Shown here: piece by piece, positions 1 to 6,852 of the stretch
How the letters are laid out: the number at the start of each line of letters is the position of its first letter
How positions within the stretch are numbered: position 1 is the first letter of the stretch
Assembly (NCBI GenBank): GCA_900539505.1
Contig: UQCL01000074.1
Location: 1-8,137 of the forward strand
Reading direction: 5' to 3'
Source: an uncultured Campylobacter sp.
GTDB lineage: Bacteria > Campylobacterota > Campylobacteria > Campylobacterales > Campylobacteraceae
DNA: 8,137 bases
Notes under the pieces: model-generated
Database searches by the model: none
What the model was told of the DNA's origin: nothing
What the model saw: only the letters and a program-made list of their open reading frames with translations
Translations under genes and position numbers: made by a program

Positions 1-41
1 ACAGAGTATAGTTAAATTTTGCTTTTACAAAGCTAATTTTT

Positions 42-49
42 TATAAAAT
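42..49 (+). promoter_or_regulatory. possible -10 box for nadK
   Basis: TATAAAAT lies in a T-rich stretch and ends 6 bases before the nadK ATG, so a transcript starting at the usual distance would begin at or next to the start codon. A second candidate, TATAGT at 7-12, would give a leader of about 35 bases. Campylobacter promoters usually lack a clear -35, so none was required. Sequence evidence only. Confidence 0.35.
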
Positions 50-55
50 AAAACT

Positions 56-931
56 ATGGAAAACAAAATTCATAAAAACCTTAAATTTGCGGGGCTAATA
101 GCCAAAAAATCAGAAGAGATTCGCCCCGTCGTGGAGCAAATTTGCGAAATTTTAAAAGCGCAAGGTATTGAGCTTTTGCTTGAAGAGGACGGAGCGGAAT
201 TTTTCGGCCTTAAGCCGCATACGCTTGCAGAAATTTTAAAAAAGACCAATTTTTTAATCAGCCTCGGCGGCGACGGCACGCTTATCGGGCTTGCGAGGCT
301 GCTAAGCGACAAAAACGCTTTTATTTTGGGTATCAACGCAGGCACTCTCGGGTTTTTAACGGATGTGCAGCCTAGCGAATTCGCAAAATTTTTAAAGGAA
401 TTTTTGCGTGGCGAATACGAGATCGAGCGCCCGTTTTTACTCGAAGTGATACTGGAAAACGGCAGCGGCAAGATCGTCCGCAAGACCGCATTTAACGACG
501 TCGTAATCACCCGCAGCCACATCTCCTCGATGGCGAAGATCGACGCCTTCTTAAACAGAAAATATTTCAACACCTATTACGGCGACGGCGTGATCGTAAG
601 CTCCGCCGTGGGCTCGACCGCGTATAATATGAGTGCGAACGGCCCGATCGTCTATCCGCTGTGCGACGTGTTTTGCGTCACGCCGATCTGCTCGCACAGC
701 CTGACGCAGCGGTCTTTGATCCTGCCAAAAGAGTATCTCGTAAGCTTCAAAAACGCCGGAAGCTCCGAAGTTAGCGTCGTCATCGACGGACAAGACGTTT
801 TTGATATGGCGGAATTTAGCAGCGTGAGCGCTAAAATTTCGCACGCCAAGGCAAATTTAATAAAACGCAGAAGCTACGATTATTTCGACGTTTTAAAAGC
901 CAAACTCAGATGGGGGCACGGCGGATGCTAG
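56..931 (+). CDS. nadK: NAD kinase
   Basis: This cytoplasmic enzyme phosphorylates NAD to NADP and so sets the NADP(H) supply. The 291-aa length is normal for bacterial NAD kinases. The hallmark GGDGT is at residues 71-75, with Asp73 the expected catalytic residue, followed by NAGTLGFL at 94-101. The NE/D motif appears as N147-D148, the GDG turn is at 176-178, and GSTAYN and GPI follow at 186-191 and 196-198. A strand ending in DGQ at 244-246 closes the C-terminal domain. The ATG at 56 is the only sensible start, because the protein begins shortly before the first Rossmann strand (FAGLIAKK). No Shine-Dalgarno is visible before it; a TATAAAAT box sits only a few bases upstream, so the message may be almost leaderless. 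The 3' end overlaps recN by 7 bases, suggesting coupled translation. Confidence 0.96.
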   Translation: MENKIHKNLKFAGLIAKKSEEIRPVVEQICEILKAQGIELLLEEDGAEFFGLKPHTLAEILKKTNFLISLGGDGTLIGLARLLSDKNAFILGINAGTLGFLTDVQPSEFAKFLKEFLRGEYEIERPFLLEVILENGSGKIVRKTAFNDVVITRSHISSMAKIDAFLNRKYFNTYYGDGVIVSSAVGSTAYNMSANGPIVYPLCDVFCVTPICSHSLTQRSLILPKEYLVSFKNAGSSEVSVVIDGQDVFDMAEFSSVSAKISHAKANLIKRRSYDYFDVLKAKLRWGHGGC

Positions 932-2448
932 AAAGAATTTATATTAAAAATAATCTAGGTTTTTGCGAGAGCGAGCTTAGTTTTGGCCCGGGACTTAGCG
1001 TATTTACAGGCATCAGCGGCGCAGGCAAATCAGTATTAATAGGCGCGATTTTAGCGGTGTTCGGTCTTAACGAATGCGAGGCTGAGCTCATAGAAGCGGA
1101 CGTAGAGCATCAATTTGATATGGAAAATTTCGGCTTGATAAACGATACGCCAAATATTTTTCGCGTTCTAAAAGAGCGTAGCTTGCGATACTTTATAAAT
1201 TCCCAATCGGTCTCAAAAAAAAATCTAAGCACGATCGCCGGCGAATACGTGAAATTTTTAGGCGCGAAAAACGCCGGCGAAATGAGTAGCGGCAGCTTGC
1301 TAAAATTACTTGATTTTATCGCCGCGAAAAAAGATGCGGCGCACGCTCAAAGCCTATCGGAGCTTCAAAGCGCTTTTGTGGAATTTAGCCGCACAAAAAA
1401 GCAGCTGGATGAAATTTTGGATCAAGAGCGCAAGATCGAGGAGTTAAAGGAATTTGCTCGCTTCGAGATTGAAAAAATCGAGCGCGTATCGCCTAAGATC
1501 GGCGAATATGAGGAGCTTTTGCAGATCAAAAAAAAGCTTAGTAAAAAAGATAAGATCGAGGAGCTTTGGGCTAGGGCGCAGGGTGTTTTTGAGCTGGAGC
1601 GCAGCGTCATCGAAGCGCTAAGTCTTAGCGGGCTGGATAGTGCGTTTTTTGAGGATGCGATGAACGAGCTGCGGCTAAAGCGAGAAAGCTTGAATTTAGA
1701 CGAGCTCGAAAACATCGACATAGAGAAAATTTTAGATCGCATCGAAGCTCTTAGCGCGCTAAATAGGCGCTACGGAAGTGTAGAGGAGGCTTTAGCTACA
1801 CTTGAAGCGCGCAAGAAAGAGCTTGAGCATTACGAGCAGTTAAGCTTTGAAAAAACCAAGCTACAAACGGAATTTAAACGCCTTAGCGAAAGCACCGCTA
1901 CCCTTGCCGAAAAAATCAGCGAGGCTCGCAAGGGCGCTAAAAAACGGCTCGAGGATCTGATAAATTCCTATCTAAGGCAGCTTTATATGGACGGAGTGGA
2001 GCTTAGTTTTAAGCCTACGGCGCTTAGTGAGTGCGGCACGGACGAAATTTGCGTCAGCTTGTGCAAGACGGAATTTAAAAATTTAAGCTCAGGCGAAACG
2101 AACCGCCTACGCCTCGCTTTCATCGCGGCAAGCTTAGAGCTTACAAATAACGGTGAGGGAATTTTAATCTTAGACGAGATTGATTCAAATTTAAGCGGAA
2201 AAGAGGCGATGAGTATTGCAAACGTGCTGGTAAAAATTTCAAAATTTTATCAAATTTTTGCGATCTCGCACCAGCCGCAGCTTAGCTCAAAGGCTGCGTC
2301 ACACTTTTTAGTAAGTAAAACGAACGGCAAATCTAGCGTGAGATTATTAAGCGAAAATGAGAAAATGACAGAGCTAGCTCGTATGATAAGTGGCGAGACT
2401 ATTACTGCAGAAGCCCTGGAATTCGCTAAAAAGCTAAGGCAAAGCTGA
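925..2448 (+). CDS. recN: DNA repair ATPase RecN
   Basis: RecN is an SMC-like ATPase that acts early in double-strand break repair. I chose the ATG at 925 (MLERIYIKN), which overlaps the nadK stop, with a G-rich stretch at 911-915 as a possible ribosome binding site. An in-frame ATG at 910 would add five residues (MGARR) that do not fit the family. Counting from 925, the Walker A motif GISGAGKS is at about 29-36. A long, charged, coiled-coil-like middle spans about 140-345 (many KK, EE and LEE patterns). The ABC signature LSSGETNR is at 387-394, Walker B ILILDEID at 413-420 and the switch histidine in ISHQPQ at about 449. The RecN-typical tail ARMISG is at 485-490. At 507 aa it is shorter than E. 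coli RecN (about 550 aa), mainly through a shorter coiled coil. The SSGETN signature differs from the usual SGGExSR form. An A9 run lies at 1215-1223. Confidence 0.93.
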   Translation: MLERIYIKNNLGFCESELSFGPGLSVFTGISGAGKSVLIGAILAVFGLNECEAELIEADVEHQFDMENFGLINDTPNIFRVLKERSLRYFINSQSVSKKNLSTIAGEYVKFLGAKNAGEMSSGSLLKLLDFIAAKKDAAHAQSLSELQSAFVEFSRTKKQLDEILDQERKIEELKEFARFEIEKIERVSPKIGEYEELLQIKKKLSKKDKIEELWARAQGVFELERSVIEALSLSGLDSAFFEDAMNELRLKRESLNLDELENIDIEKILDRIEALSALNRRYGSVEEALATLEARKKELEHYEQLSFEKTKLQTEFKRLSESTATLAEKISEARKGAKKRLEDLINSYLRQLYMDGVELSFKPTALSECGTDEICVSLCKTEFKNLSSGETNRLRLAFIAASLELTNNGEGILILDEIDSNLSGKEAMSIANVLVKISKFYQIFAISHQPQLSSKAASHFLVSKTNGKSSVRLLSENEKMTELARMISGETITAEALEFAKKLRQS

Positions 2449-2487
2449 AGGAATTTTAAGCTTAAGTTTAAATCTGAAATTTTTTGC

Positions 2488-2493
2488 TACAAT
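2488..2493 (+). promoter_or_regulatory. extended -10 promoter upstream of tatD
   Basis: TACAAT is preceded by TTTTTGC, giving the extended form TGCTACAAT, with a T-rich stretch upstream as is typical of epsilonproteobacterial housekeeping promoters. It lies in the 125-base recN-tatD gap and would give a leader of about 75 bases. A second weaker candidate, TAAAAT at 2537-2542, would give a leader of about 25 bases. Either could drive the tatD-transglycosylase-rlpA operon. Confidence 0.5.
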
Positions 2494-2573
2494 ACCGCGT
2501 TTAATTTAAATTTAAGTGTGATTTTGCAAAACGACGTAAAATCCGCTTCGAAAAATTTTATCAAGTGAGTTTT

Positions 2574-3371
2574 ATGATTATAGATACACATTGCCATTTA
2601 GACGATGCTAGTTTCGACGCCGATTTGGACGCGGTGATTGAGCGCGCCACGATTGCAGGCGTGCGTAGCATCATCATTCCCGGTGCCGATGTAGCAGACC
2701 TAGATAAGGCATGTAAAATTTCGCATGCACGGGATAATGTGTATTTTTCCGTAGGGGTGCATCCATACGAGATAGATTCTTTCGATATGGAGGTGCTGAA
2801 GCGGTATGCTGACGATCCCAAATGCGTGGGCGTTGGCGAATGCGGTCTTGATTATTTCAGACTTAAGCAGCAAGAGAGCAAGGAAACCAAAGCCTTAGAA
2901 ATCTCCCGCCAAAAAGACGCCTTCATCTCACAAATTGATCTAGCAACACAACTTCAAAAACCACTTATAGTCCATATCCGAGAAGCAAACGAAGATAGCT
3001 TTGGAATTCTAAAAGATCGTGCCGGCGATTTATGCGGCGGTGTTTTACACTGCTTCAATGCCAGCAAGCTTTTGCTAGGTCTTAGCGAATACGGATTTTA
3101 CTTCGGTATCGGCGGAGTTTTAACATTCAAAAATGCAAAAAACTTAGCTGAGATCTTACCGCAAATTCCGCAAGAGCGCCTTTTAATCGAGACGGATGCA
3201 CCCTATCTAACCCCGCATCCGCATCGCGGCGAGCGCAACGAGCCTGCATTTACGAGACTCGTGGTAGAAAAAGTCGCGGAAATTTTAAGCCTAAGCGTAG
3301 AAGAGGTTGAAGCAATAACGACTCAAAACGCCTGTAGGCTTTTTGGCGATAAAATCAAAGGAGAGATATGA
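2574..3371 (+). CDS. tatD: TatD-family metal-dependent hydrolase/deoxyribonuclease
   Basis: This is a cytoplasmic TIM-barrel metallohydrolase of the TatD/YcfH/YabD group. Characterised members are metal-dependent DNases, and the real substrate here is not known. I chose the ATG at 2574 (MIIDTHCHLDD), which has AGTGAG just upstream as a ribosome binding site. An in-frame GTG at 2565 would add only three residues. With the ATG start the protein is 265 aa, normal for the family. The metal ligands are all visible: HxH at His6/His8, Glu89 in GVGECGLDY, His134 in VHIRE, His159 in HCFN and Asp208 in ETDAPYLTP. The family motif GVHPYE is at 61-66 and HRGERNEP at 217-224. The stop overlaps the start of the next gene (ATGA), indicating an operon with the cell-wall genes downstream. 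The symbol follows family usage; ycfH would be equally fair. Confidence 0.93.
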   Translation: MIIDTHCHLDDASFDADLDAVIERATIAGVRSIIIPGADVADLDKACKISHARDNVYFSVGVHPYEIDSFDMEVLKRYADDPKCVGVGECGLDYFRLKQQESKETKALEISRQKDAFISQIDLATQLQKPLIVHIREANEDSFGILKDRAGDLCGGVLHCFNASKLLLGLSEYGFYFGIGGVLTFKNAKNLAEILPQIPQERLLIETDAPYLTPHPHRGERNEPAFTRLVVEKVAEILSLSVEEVEAITTQNACRLFGDKIKGEI

Positions 3372-4366
3372 AAGCCATAAAATTTATACTGCTAGCCCTA
3401 CTTTTAGTGGGCGAAGCGTTTGCGAGCCAGCCTGGTCTGATGCGCGCAAATCACGACTATATTTTAAATCAATTCGGCATCGAAAATAACGAATCGAGCA
3501 AAAACGTAGTCGCGGGCATATTCCGTGCGATCAATGCAAGCGATCGCAAGCAGTTTAAGCATATCGTTACTTCGCAGTCGCACAATGCCTACTTAGTCAA
3601 ATCCGAGGTCGATAACATCGAAGCTCCGGAATTCTTATTGTATTTGGCAATGGTAGAATCTCATCTCAAAAACACCGTAACTTCGGGCGCTAGCGCAGGT
3701 GGTATGTGGCAGCTGATGCCGGCAACTGCGAAAAATTTCGGTCTTAGAGTAGATAGTGCCGTGGATGAGCGTCGCGATCCCGCAGCCTCTACGGATGCTG
3801 CGTTTTCGTATATTTTGCATCTGAAGCAAAATTTTGGCAAGTGGTATTTAGCGCTAATGGCGTATAATTGTGGCGATCAAAAGCTTAAAAATGCGATTGC
3901 AGCTACTGGCAGCGATGATCTGGATCGCTTGCTAAAAAGTCCCGCACTTCCTAATGAGACTAAGAATTTTATCAAGCGCATTATCAAATACGCTTACATC
4001 GCTCAAAATGAAAATATGCGCAAAATTTTGCTTTTTGAAAGCGAGCCGTGGGGGCTAAAGCGTATCGCAGTAGCTCCGGGCACAAAGCTAAGCGCAGTTG
4101 CAAAACAGATCGGAATTTCGCCGTCACAAATGCAGGATTACAACGCACATATTAAAAACGGAATTTCGCCGCTTAACGGCAAGTACTTCTTTTATATCCC
4201 ACAAAGCAAATATGCAGAATTTGTCGTAAACCAAGGCGCGTTTCAAGCGTATGAGCCACGTCTGAAACAGCGCAAGCCAGGACACGTGTTAGCAGGTTTG
4301 GCGAACGAGCTTAGCCTCAAAGACAAAAACGAAATAGCGCTAAATAATATAAAATTCAACAAATAA
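3368..4366 (+). CDS. secreted lytic transglycosylase (SLT domain, MltD-like)
   Basis: This enzyme is predicted to cleave the MurNAc-GlcNAc bond of peptidoglycan non-hydrolytically in the periplasm. Residues 1-19 form a Sec signal peptide (hydrophobic FILLALLLVGEAFA, cleavage likely after AFA). No lipobox cysteine is present, so it is not a lipoprotein, unlike E. coli MltD. The SLT domain spans about 83-215. The catalytic Glu97 is in the AMVESHL motif, followed by SAGGMWQLMP at 109-118 and AYNCG at 165-169, the classic family I signatures. Residues about 232-280 (AVAPGTKLSAVAKQIG, then YFFYIPQS) look like a single degenerate LysM-type glycan-binding module. The length is 332 aa. The 5' end overlaps tatD by 4 bases, and rlpA begins 13 bases downstream. 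It looks equivalent to C. jejuni Cj0645 (memory). I leave the symbol empty because assignment to MltD rather than another SLT subfamily is not certain. Confidence 0.88.
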   Translation: MKAIKFILLALLLVGEAFASQPGLMRANHDYILNQFGIENNESSKNVVAGIFRAINASDRKQFKHIVTSQSHNAYLVKSEVDNIEAPEFLLYLAMVESHLKNTVTSGASAGGMWQLMPATAKNFGLRVDSAVDERRDPAASTDAAFSYILHLKQNFGKWYLALMAYNCGDQKLKNAIAATGSDDLDRLLKSPALPNETKNFIKRIIKYAYIAQNENMRKILLFESEPWGLKRIAVAPGTKLSAVAKQIGISPSQMQDYNAHIKNGISPLNGKYFFYIPQSKYAEFVVNQGAFQAYEPRLKQRKPGHVLAGLANELSLKDKNEIALNNIKFNK

Positions 4367-4379
4367 GATCGGATCGCAG

Positions 4380-5135
4380 GTGTCGTACCAGAAAATCGCT
4401 CTTTTTAGTGCGCTTTTTGCGCTGATTCTTGCCGGTTGCTCGTTTCGCACCGCACCGTCGTCTAGATCGTCTGCGGGCGGTGCGGGTAAGATCGGCAAAA
4501 ACTCTCCCGCCACCATGCGCCCTTATAAAATCAACGGCAAAACCTACTATCCAGAGCAAGTAAGCGTCGGCGACACTCAAATCGGCATCGCCAGCTGGTA
4601 TGGGCCGAATTTTCATGGTAAATACACCTCAAACGGCGAAATTTACGATATGAATGGCATGACTGCCGCGCACAAAACCTATCCAATGAATACTATGGTA
4701 AAGGTCACGAATCGCGACACCGGCGCTACCGCAACCGTGCGCATCAACGATCGCGGTCCATTCGTGGATGGTCGCATCATCGATCTTAGCAAAACAGCTG
4801 CTAATTTAGTAGGCGTATTTGCCAAAGGTACGGCGCCGGTAAAACTCGAAGTAGTGGGCTTTTATGGGCATACTATCGCCAAAGGCTCGCCGAAAGCAAC
4901 CATTGTCGGCGGAAATTTTATGGTGCAAATCGGTGCGTTTAGAAACAGAAGCGGCGCACAAATTTATCAGCGCGATTACCACGGCACGGCGGGATATCCT
5001 GCGATCATCAAAGAATTTAGCATAGATGGCGCGCCGATTTATCGCGTCTTTTTAAGCGGATTTAAAAGCGAGGATGAGGCGAGAGATTTCGCGCATAATG
5101 GCAAGTTTACTGGAGCTTTCATCGTAAGGGAGTAG
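4380..5135 (+). CDS. rlpA: RlpA-type septal lytic transglycosylase lipoprotein with SPOR domain
   Basis: RlpA is a lipoprotein lytic transglycosylase. The Pseudomonas enzyme acts on glycan strands stripped of peptides, and SPOR domains bind such glycans at the septum. Translation starts at a GTG (4380) with a weak GGA site at 4371-4373. The lipoprotein signal peptide ends in LILAGC with Cys20 as the lipidated residue. A Ser/Gly-rich linker follows at 22-45. The double-psi beta-barrel spans about 67-161 and includes ASWYGP (71-76), NGEIYD (85-90), TAAHKT (95-100), INDRGPF (122-128) and RIIDLS (132-137). Glu87, His98 and Asp124 have the same mutual spacing as the residues I recall as important in the Pseudomonas enzyme. 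The SPOR domain is at about 178-250 (FMVQIGAF, then YRVFLSGF). It is the last gene of the tatD operon; no clear hairpin terminator follows. Confidence 0.93.
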   Translation: MSYQKIALFSALFALILAGCSFRTAPSSRSSAGGAGKIGKNSPATMRPYKINGKTYYPEQVSVGDTQIGIASWYGPNFHGKYTSNGEIYDMNGMTAAHKTYPMNTMVKVTNRDTGATATVRINDRGPFVDGRIIDLSKTAANLVGVFAKGTAPVKLEVVGFYGHTIAKGSPKATIVGGNFMVQIGAFRNRSGAQIYQRDYHGTAGYPAIIKEFSIDGAPIYRVFLSGFKSEDEARDFAHNGKFTGAFIVRE

Positions 5136-5248
5136 CAGTTTTATTTGACGGCTTTTACCTTCGTTTTTTTGCTTGATAAGGGTTTTGTTAAATTTATTTG
5201 TGAGCTACTTGCGGTAAAATTTCTCGTCATCTAATAGTTATCTGCTTT

Positions 5249-5341
5249 AGCTGCGGCGAAGTGCGAACTACTTGCAAGCTATTCGTAGCAAAAAGTGCGC
5301 CTGCCTGCTTGAGCTTTGTTTTTTAATAGGACGCCGCAGCT
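5249..5341. repeat. 10-bp perfect inverted repeat with 73-base spacer
   Basis: AGCTGCGGCG at 5249-5258 is the exact reverse complement of CGCCGCAGCT at 5332-5341. Just outside, TTATC (5238-5242) and GATAA (5342-5346) also mirror each other after a 6-base offset. The spacer contains a smaller pair, CAAGC (5275-5279) and GCTTG (5307-5311). It could be the closing stem of a structured RNA, the termini of a tiny mobile-element remnant, or chance. The right arm abuts the presumed -10 of the next gene. Confidence 0.4.
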
Positions 5342-5343
5342 GA

Positions 5344-5349
5344 TAAAAT
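5344..5349 (+). promoter_or_regulatory. probable -10 box and ribosome binding site for the VbhA-like gene
   Basis: TAAAAT (in GATAAAAT) at 5344-5349 would start transcription near 5356. The strong Shine-Dalgarno AGGGGA follows at 5361-5366, six bases before the ATG at 5373. The gene therefore seems to have its own promoter with a short leader, separate from rlpA. Confidence 0.45.
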
Positions 5350-5372
5350 TTTATATTGCTAGGGGATAAAGC

Positions 5373-5609
5373 ATGCAAAAATATCCGGAAGTTTATAGTT
5401 TAGAAAAGAGTTTGGCTATACTTGAAAAATATAAAGACGAGCTGAGCGCAGAACAATACGAGCAAAACAGATCTATCATCTGTAACCACGCGATAGAGGG
5501 TATGTTTGCAAACGAGCAAGATATAATCGATCTTATCAAGGTCGATAAGGGAGAAAAAACATCCGATGAGATAATAAACGAATATAAAAAAGAGTGGGGC
5601 GTTTTATAG
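5373..5609 (+). CDS. VbhA-like small protein, putative orphan Fic antitoxin
   Basis: This acidic 78-aa protein is preceded by AGGGGA at a good distance. An amphipathic N-terminal part (LEKSLAILEKYKDEL, 10-24) is followed by a segment that resembles class I Fic antitoxins of the VbhA family. The segment has LSAEQYEQNR, then NHAIEG at 39-44, then a 16-residue stretch, GE at 60-61, TSDEI and a C-terminal helix. In VbhA of Bartonella (recalled) the LEG motif is also followed by G-E after exactly 16 residues and then TSD. In that family the inhibitory helix carries (S/T)xxxE(G/N), whose Glu blocks ATP positioning in the Fic AMP-transferase. Here Glu43-Gly44 are kept but the Ser/Thr position is Asn39. 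No Fic domain (HPFxxGNGR) is encoded nearby. The partner could lie elsewhere, be lost, or the protein may have another role. The family call rests on memory alignment, not a search. Confidence 0.6.
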   Translation: MQKYPEVYSLEKSLAILEKYKDELSAEQYEQNRSIICNHAIEGMFANEQDIIDLIKVDKGEKTSDEIINEYKKEWGVL

Positions 5610-5680
5610 CGCATAGAAAAATTAAATTTGATACTGAAATATCAGATGTATTTAAACGCAGCTCATCGATTCTTTGAATT

Positions 5681-6163
5681 TTAATCGTGTAGAAAAGTTA
5701 CGGCTTCATGATCTTTTGGTAAAAATTTTCTGCCATCGATACCATCATCTCCGTATTCCAATAATGCTTCATTTAAAATTTCATAAAGCTCATCTATCGA
5801 AATATCTCCAATGTCAGAATTTACGCTTTGGAATTTATATTTGACCTTAAATGGATTTTCCGTGAAATATTTACTCGTTGTCTCATCATAAATTCGCCTT
5901 ATATCAAGCTCGATTTCTCTACCTTTATAATAAAGCAGCCAAATCTCCTCTCCAGTATATCCGTCTCTTGGATCAGGCAGATGCGGGCTACAAACAAAGA
6001 TAAGCCAAATATCTCTTTGCCTATCGATGACCCAGTTCAACCACTTTATTTGATAGGGTTTTTGTGGATTATAATGATATTTTGCCAAGCACTGATCTAC
6101 ACGATTTATAATATCATATTTCTCAATACCCTCTTTAGAAATATATTCCGCAACAAACGCCAT
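5681..6163 (-). CDS. uncharacterised 160-aa soluble protein, immunity-protein-like
   Basis: I do not recognise a named family with certainty. The gene is real: it has a near-perfect ribosome binding site (AAGGAGGG, 6168-6175), a regular start and protein-like composition. The product has no signal peptide or membrane helix. It starts MAFVAEYISKEGIEKYDI and has a tryptophan-rich centre: WLNWVIDRQRDIWL at 41-54, and EEIWLLYYKG at 72-81. An acidic helix-forming tail follows (ISIDELYEILNEALLEYGDDGID, 121-143). The MAF..yIS.e.IEKY opening, the VIDRxRdIwL segment and the LxEALxxY..dGI tail remind me of small hypothetical proteins in accessory loci of other Proteobacteria, some near polymorphic toxins. 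That is memory, not a search, so an immunity role is a guess. The gene is AT-rich (5881-5940 has 21 G/C in 60), lies 27 bases after the upstream membrane-protein gene, and is convergent to the VbhA-like gene. Confidence 0.75.
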   Translation of the reverse strand: MAFVAEYISKEGIEKYDIINRVDQCLAKYHYNPQKPYQIKWLNWVIDRQRDIWLIFVCSPHLPDPRDGYTGEEIWLLYYKGREIELDIRRIYDETTSKYFTENPFKVKYKFQSVNSDIGDISIDELYEILNEALLEYGDDGIDGRKFLPKDHEAVTFLHD

Positions 6164-6167
6164 TCAA

Positions 6168-6175
6168 CCCTCCTT
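6168..6175 (-). promoter_or_regulatory. strong Shine-Dalgarno for the 160-aa gene
   Basis: Read on the minus strand, AAGGAGGG ends four bases before the ATG at 6163. It is the strongest ribosome binding site I saw in the window and fixes the start of this gene. Confidence 0.8.
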
Positions 6176-6190
6176 GAAAAATTCTATAAT

Positions 6191-6823
6191 TTAAATTAGA
6201 TCGCTCGTATATAGACCAAACAGAGACGAGAGCTCAAATTTAATGTCTTTATCGCTCAACAATTTATTATTCGGCACCGCAATAATGCCCGATTTAAACC
6301 TATACAATATATACTTTTTAAATTTAAATCCATTGAGCGCCAAGAAAATGAAATGATGTAGCATGGTGATTAAAAAGAATATTGGACTTACCAAATACCT
6401 AACCATTCTCTTTTTCCTATTTTTTATATCTTTGATCCATATATTTACGTCTTGCTCATTGTATGGTATCAACGCCCAAGTTACCGATACGAGATCATCT
6501 TTTTGCAAAATTTCGGTTTTAAATTTCATATGTTCGTCTATATGGTCGAATGAAATTTTATCATCATAAAATTTTGTAAAAAACTTATTGTAAAATTCTT
6601 GATAGGCTATTTTTATCTCCCAAAAAATACTAAATAAAATTCCGAAAATCCCTAGCGTTAATGACGCCCTTCTCATCATTTCTTTATGCGGATCCAGCTC
6701 CGGCGTTAAATTTAGCAAGACAAAAGACAAGAATATAAGCACGCACATGATTTTATTTGATATAGTAAGCCTAAAAAAGTAGTCGTTTTCTATGATTATC
6801 GGCTCTTTGTCGAAGTCTTTCAT
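6191..6823 (-). CDS. uncharacterised membrane protein with three predicted helices
   Basis: This 210-aa protein has no function I can name. I chose the ATG at 6823 (MKDFDKEPI) because AGGGGG sits just upstream at 6829-6834. A longer frame back to 6904 would add 27 residues that look untranslated. Hydrophobic segments are at about 25-40 (IMCVLIFLSFVLLNL), 53-70 and 142-163. Between the second and third helix a polar region at about 75-135 (FYDDKISFDH, then LVSVTWALIPY) alternates like beta strands. With the tail at 178-204 (GIIAVPNNKLLS.KD) it weakly resembles YcxB-type bacterial PH domains, which have a similar 'strand - I/VP..xFxS - helix' ending; this is a low-confidence resemblance. The gene is very AT-rich (6541-6600 has 11 G/C in 60) compared with the core genes, suggesting transfer. 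It heads a two-gene unit with the 160-aa gene. Confidence 0.75.
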   Translation of the reverse strand: MKDFDKEPIIIENDYFFRLTISNKIMCVLIFLSFVLLNLTPELDPHKEMMRRASLTLGIFGILFSIFWEIKIAYQEFYNKFFTKFYDDKISFDHIDEHMKFKTEILQKDDLVSVTWALIPYNEQDVNIWIKDIKNRKKRMVRYLVSPIFFLITMLHHFIFLALNGFKFKKYILYRFKSGIIAVPNNKLLSDKDIKFELSSLFGLYTSDLI

Positions 6824-6852
6824 AATATCCCCCTGTTTTAAAATCGCGCATA

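Larger units (their letters stand above)
5136..5372. other. 237-base intergenic stretch at the end of the conserved block
   Basis: No reading frame of gene size is visible on either strand. It holds a T7 run at 5164-5170 not preceded by a convincing hairpin and an 11-base near-direct repeat (GAGCTACTTGC at 5202-5212, GAACTACTTGC at 5265-5275, 63 bases apart). It also holds the long-range inverted repeat at 5249-5258/5332-5341 and a probable promoter for the gene at 5373. From memory of C. jejuni, kdsC and lptC would be expected after rlpA; neither is here. Confidence 0.6.

Noticed and set aside
1..4. ACAG at the window start as the end of a Tn5 mosaic end
   Set aside because: Only four bases match the tail of the mosaic end, too few to claim adapter at this side.
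551..844. 97-codon open frame on the minus strand within nadK
   Set aside because: It is fully inside a gene with intact catalytic motifs, and its His/Arg/Ala-rich translation resembles no protein; it is a shadow frame.
5828..6199. 123-codon open frame on the plus strand opposite the 160-aa gene
   Set aside because: It lies antisense to a gene with a strong ribosome binding site, has no ribosome binding site itself, and its hydrophobic, Ile/Phe-rich composition is what antisense of AT-rich coding DNA gives.
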